Made by a program: the position numbers and the translations under genes. 64,000 nt of DNA from Bacteroidales bacterium (GTDB lineage Bacteria; Bacteroidota; Bacteroidia; Bacteroidales; JAQUTK01): contig JAQUTK010000001.1 in NCBI GenBank assembly GCA_028709785.1, positions 83,845 through 147,844 of the forward strand, read 5' to 3'. Below are positions 60,472-64,000 of the stretch, piece after piece. The notes under the pieces were generated by a model. That model did no database searches. It was not told the origin of the DNA and saw only the letters and a program-made list of their open reading frames with translations. Position 1 is the stretch's first letter, and each line of letters begins with the position of its first letter.

Positions 60472-61515
60472 CTATTTTTTCTCGGCGGGGATTGTTGCTC
60501 TTTTCTTTAGAATATTCAGATAGTTGCGATAGTTGATATATTCTTCTTTAGCATTCGGTATTGTTTCTGTTGCTTTCTCCTGCCATTTGACTGCTTCTTC
60601 GAACTTGTCATTTAATTCATAATACAAAGCAAGGTTGGCACATGCATATGCTTTGCTTTTTCCTCCTTTTGTGTTGGATATGTGCTCCCATAATGTGGCT
60701 GCTTCTTCCCATTTCTCCTTTTTAGCAAGAGAAAAGGCGCGTCTCATTTGAGAATTTCGGGTGGTGTAGATACAGCGCTCGCTCTTCTCCCAATGAGGGT
60801 AAATCAAGTGTGCCAGTTCGACACCTGCGAAATAGGCGGCTTCATGCATGGCATCTCTACCAATAGGTAGTTTGGATAGCAGGTCGTTGAGGTTTAGCTC
60901 TCCGAAGACAATAGGCTCCTGGGCATCCCAATATAGCGTGTCAGAGCTCTTAATAGATTGCGGAGATGCTGAATCGGAAGGGATATAAATACGGAATGTC
61001 GACAATCGTTGAGTGCTAAAAGTTCCGCGTGCTATTCTGAATCCTTGTGGCACATCCTCCTCTATGTTCAATAGTGATCCGACCAATAATTGATCAACAG
61101 ATATCAGAGCGTCAGACTGATTCTCTTTACAAATAGAATCAGTGAATGTGTGATCAAATGGAACTGCCGGTTGCAGCAATGTGTCGTTCCTAAATGCTTT
61201 CGGAAGGATATTTACAGAAGGGAAGCCACTCTCAAGCAATGCGTCGTGAAGACCGAAGCAGGCATAAAAGCCCAGGCTGTCCGCATTGATTGTGGCATCC
61301 GCTCTGTTTTCATTGAAAAAAACTAGCTTGTTTTGAAAATCAGGAGATTGCTTGTTTGAATTATTGGCAATCGTAATTGAAGAAACCGTGGACGGCAACG
61401 GTTTTGTTGCCGGTTCACGGACTTCAATAGTAAGCACTTTGACAGAGGAGCATCCTACAATAAGGAGGATGTTAGCCAGTGAAAACAATATTCTGACCAC
61501 TCTTTCTGTCTTCAT
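60472..61515 (-). CDS. TPR-containing lipoprotein (DUF6340-like)
   Basis: ANILLIVGCSSVKVLTIEVREPA lipobox; C-terminal TPR (AYACANLALYYELNDKFEEAVKWQEKA). Confidence 0.7.
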   Translation of the reverse strand: MKTERVVRILFSLANILLIVGCSSVKVLTIEVREPATKPLPSTVSSITIANNSNKQSPDFQNKLVFFNENRADATINADSLGFYACFGLHDALLESGFPSVNILPKAFRNDTLLQPAVPFDHTFTDSICKENQSDALISVDQLLVGSLLNIEEDVPQGFRIARGTFSTQRLSTFRIYIPSDSASPQSIKSSDTLYWDAQEPIVFGELNLNDLLSKLPIGRDAMHEAAYFAGVELAHLIYPHWEKSERCIYTTRNSQMRRAFSLAKKEKWEEAATLWEHISNTKGGKSKAYACANLALYYELNDKFEEAVKWQEKATETIPNAKEEYINYRNYLNILKKRATIPAEKK

Positions 61516-61520
61516 TGTAT

Positions 61521-64000
61521 TTAATATTTCATGAGCGCAATACTTTCCCTTAAGGAGTTAATCTTACTCTCTGCATCAGCCAGTTTTTTGCGTTCCATCT
61601 CTATAACCTTTGCGGGTGCTTTGGCTACAAAACTTTCAATACTTAGCTTCTTCAGCACAGAATCGCGAAAACCAATCAGATAAGTAAGTTCTTCCTGTTG
61701 CTTCTTTAATTCTGCTTCCACATCAATATAGTTGTCAACAGGCACAGCATATTCTGTTGTTCCGACTAAGAATGAAGAGGCTCCGGGAGTTTTTTCCGCA
61801 CTTTCTGTGATTGCGGAAAGATTGGCAACTTTGGTGATGACAGAATCGTAATTCTTAGTATGTCCTTCACCCAGGATCTGAAGTTTCAGTTCCTCTTTAT
61901 TTGGAATATTCTTTTCCAAACGAATGGAACGGATGGCGGCGATAACTTCTTTCGTCACTTCGATATCACTGATGAGCCTTTCATTAGTTGCTCCTGCTTT
62001 GGGAAGTAAACCAACCATGATGCTTTCACCCTCTTTCCGTGATTCTAAAGCCTGCCACAGCTCTTCTGTGATAAACGGCATGAACGGATGCAGCATTCTC
62101 AACAAAGCATCGAAGAACGCAATTGTCTGCTGATAGGTTTTCGCATCGATAGGTTGTTGGTAACCCGGCTTGATAATCTCTAAGTACCAGGATGAGAATT
62201 CATCCCAAAAGAGTTTGTACACAGTCATCAATGCTTCCGAAATACGGTATTTATCAAACAGGTCATCCATTTCTGAGATGGTTTTGTTCAGCATGGACTC
62301 AAACCAGGAGATTGCAACCGCAGATGATTCAGGTTGATCAATTGTGTTATCGATCTCCCAACCCTTCACCAAACGGAAGGCATTCCATATTTTATTGTTA
62401 AAGTTACGACCTTGTTCGCAAAGCGTTTCATCAAAAAGGATATCGTTACCTGCCGGAGCGGAAAGCATCATACCCATTCGAACACCGTCTGCGCCAAATC
62501 TGGAGATCAGATCGAGTGGATCTGGAGAATTTCCCAAACTTTTAGACATCTTGCGACCGAGCTTATCCCGTACGATACCTGTGAAGTACACATTTTTGAA
62601 TGGCATTTCTTTCTTGAACTCATATCCGGCCATTATCATGCGGGCTACCCAAAAGAAAATGATATCCGGACCAGTAACCAGATCAGACGTCGGATAATAG
62701 TAATCAATTTCTTTATTCTCAGGTGAGTTGATCCCATTAAACAAAGAGATAGGCCACAACCAGGAAGAAAACCAGGTATCCAGACAATCTTCATCTTGTC
62801 GCAGATCAGAAATCTGAAGATTTACGTCGCCAGACTTTTCCCGGGCAAGAGGAAGTGCTTCTTCGGCTGTCATGGCAACTACATATCCCCCCTGAGGTAA
62901 GTAGTAGGCTGGAATGCGGTGCCCCCACCATAGCTGGCGACTGATACACCAGTCTTTGACATTTTCCATCCAGTGACGATAAGTGTTCTTGAACTTGGCA
63001 GGATAAAACTTTATATCATCATTCATAACCGCATCGAGTGCAGGTTTTGAAATCTCTTTCATGTTCAGAAACCATTGCATGGAAAGCTTTGGCTCAATGA
63101 CTACATTGGTTCGTTCAGAGTAACCGACTTTGTTTTCGTAAGCTTCCGTCTTTTCCATCAGTCCGGCAGCTTCAAGGTCGATTGCTATTTGCTTACGAAC
63201 TTCAAAACGATCTTTTCCGACATACATGCCGGCACGTGAAGAAATAGTACCGTTATCTTCAAAAATATCAATCGTCTCCAAGTTATATTTCTCTCCAAGC
63301 ATATAGTCGTTGATATCGTGAGCCGGTGTTACTTTCAGACAGCCGGTGCCGAACTCAATATCCACATATTCATCCATAATGATGGGAATAGCGCGATTGA
63401 CCAACGGAATAATTACCTTTTTCCCTTTCAACCAACTGTATCGAGGATCGTTCGGGTTAACACAAACAGCACTATCACCAAGAATAGTTTCCGGACGGGT
63501 AGTAGCAACAACTATATATTTGTCATCACCTTCAATTTTATAGCGCAGATAAAATAATTTGCTGTGTTCTTCCTTGTAAATAACCTCTTCGTCCGATAAT
63601 GCAGTAAGAGCTTGTGGGTCCCAGTTTACCATCCGGACACCTCTATATATAAGTCCTTTGTTGTATAGGTCGATAAAAACACGAAGCACACTCTCGCTAC
63701 GTTCTTCATCCATGGTAAATGCAGTACGATCCCAATCGCAGGAAGCTCCCAGTTTCTTTAACTGTTCCAGAATGATTCCGCCATGCTTTTCTTTCCATAT
63801 CCAGGCATGTTTAAGAAACTCTTCACGGCTGAGATCTGTTTTCTTTATTCCTTCAGCTGCAAGTTTTGCCACGACTTTAGCTTCGGTTGCAATAGATGCG
63901 TGATCAGTGCCCGGTACCCAGCATGCATTTTTACCCAGCATACGTGCCCGGCGTACTAAAATATCCTGAATAGTGTTGTTCAACATGTGCCCCATGTGCA
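61521..64000 (-). CDS. valS: Valine--tRNA ligase, N-terminus outside window
   Basis: [57 protein letters not shown]-terminal coiled coil. Confidence 0.97.
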   Translation of the reverse strand, partial: HMGHMLNNTIQDILVRRARMLGKNACWVPGTDHASIATEAKVVAKLAAEGIKKTDLSREEFLKHAWIWKEKHGGIILEQLKKLGASCDWDRTAFTMDEERSESVLRVFIDLYNKGLIYRGVRMVNWDPQALTALSDEEVIYKEEHSKLFYLRYKIEGDDKYIVVATTRPETILGDSAVCVNPNDPRYSWLKGKKVIIPLVNRAIPIIMDEYVDIEFGTGCLKVTPAHDINDYMLGEKYNLETIDIFEDNGTISSRAGMYVGKDRFEVRKQIAIDLEAAGLMEKTEAYENKVGYSERTNVVIEPKLSMQWFLNMKEISKPALDAVMNDDIKFYPAKFKNTYRHWMENVKDWCISRQLWWGHRIPAYYLPQGGYVVAMTAEEALPLAREKSGDVNLQISDLRQDEDCLDTWFSSWLWPISLFNGINSPENKEIDYYYPTSDLVTGPDIIFFWVARMIMAGYEFKKEMPFKNVYFTGIVRDKLGRKMSKSLGNSPDPLDLISRFGADGVRMGMMLSAPAGNDILFDETLCEQGRNFNNKIWNAFRLVKGWEIDNTIDQPESSAVAISWFESMLNKTISEMDDLFDKYRISEALMTVYKLFWDEFSSWYLEIIKPGYQQPIDAKTYQQTIAFFDALLRMLHPFMPFITEELWQALESRKEGESIMVGLLPKAGATNERLISDIEVTKEVIAAIRSIRLEKNIPNKEELKLQILGEGHTKNYDSVITKVANLSAITESAEKTPGASSFLVGTTEYAVPVDNYIDVEAELKKQQEELTYLIGFRDSVLKKLSIESFVAKAPAKVIEMERKKLADAESKINSLRESIALMKY

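Overview
This 64 kb window comes from a Bacteroidales chromosome (Bacteroides/Parabacteroides-like). The evidence is Bacteroidetes-specific families (DUF4249, DUF4293, DUF4301, SusC-style TonB receptor) and TTTG-N19/20-TAnnTTTG promoters. Most of it is core genome: lptC, a PpiD/SurA-like PPIase, uvrB, paaK+ACT, bamD, omega subunit, relA/spoT, ffh, folD, tRNA-His, mntP, apbE, folB, malQ, nrdJ, nadC, rlmH and a truncated valS at the right edge. Accessory stretches are: tandem secreted metallophosphoesterases (6.6-8.9 kb); a multidomain GH31 enzyme (9.1-12.3 kb); a TPR/TonB receptor/DUF4249 operon (14.3-18.6 kb); a duplicated beta-propeller lipoprotein pair flanking a TlpA thioredoxin (20.1-23.8 kb); a HipBA module with its promoter inside inverted repeats (23.8-25.5 kb); and a 1078-aa fused iron-sulfur/FAD oxidoreductase (25.7-28.9 kb). 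Non-coding oddities include a perfect 62-bp palindrome next to tRNA-His, a 21-bp tandem/inverted repeat cluster, a hexanucleotide repeat overlapping the apbE stop codon, a 32-bp-arm bidirectional terminator, and a ~600-bp intergenic region with two short ORFs and a strong hairpin. No CRISPR array, rRNA, prophage or IS element was recognised. Family names come from recalled motifs, not searches.
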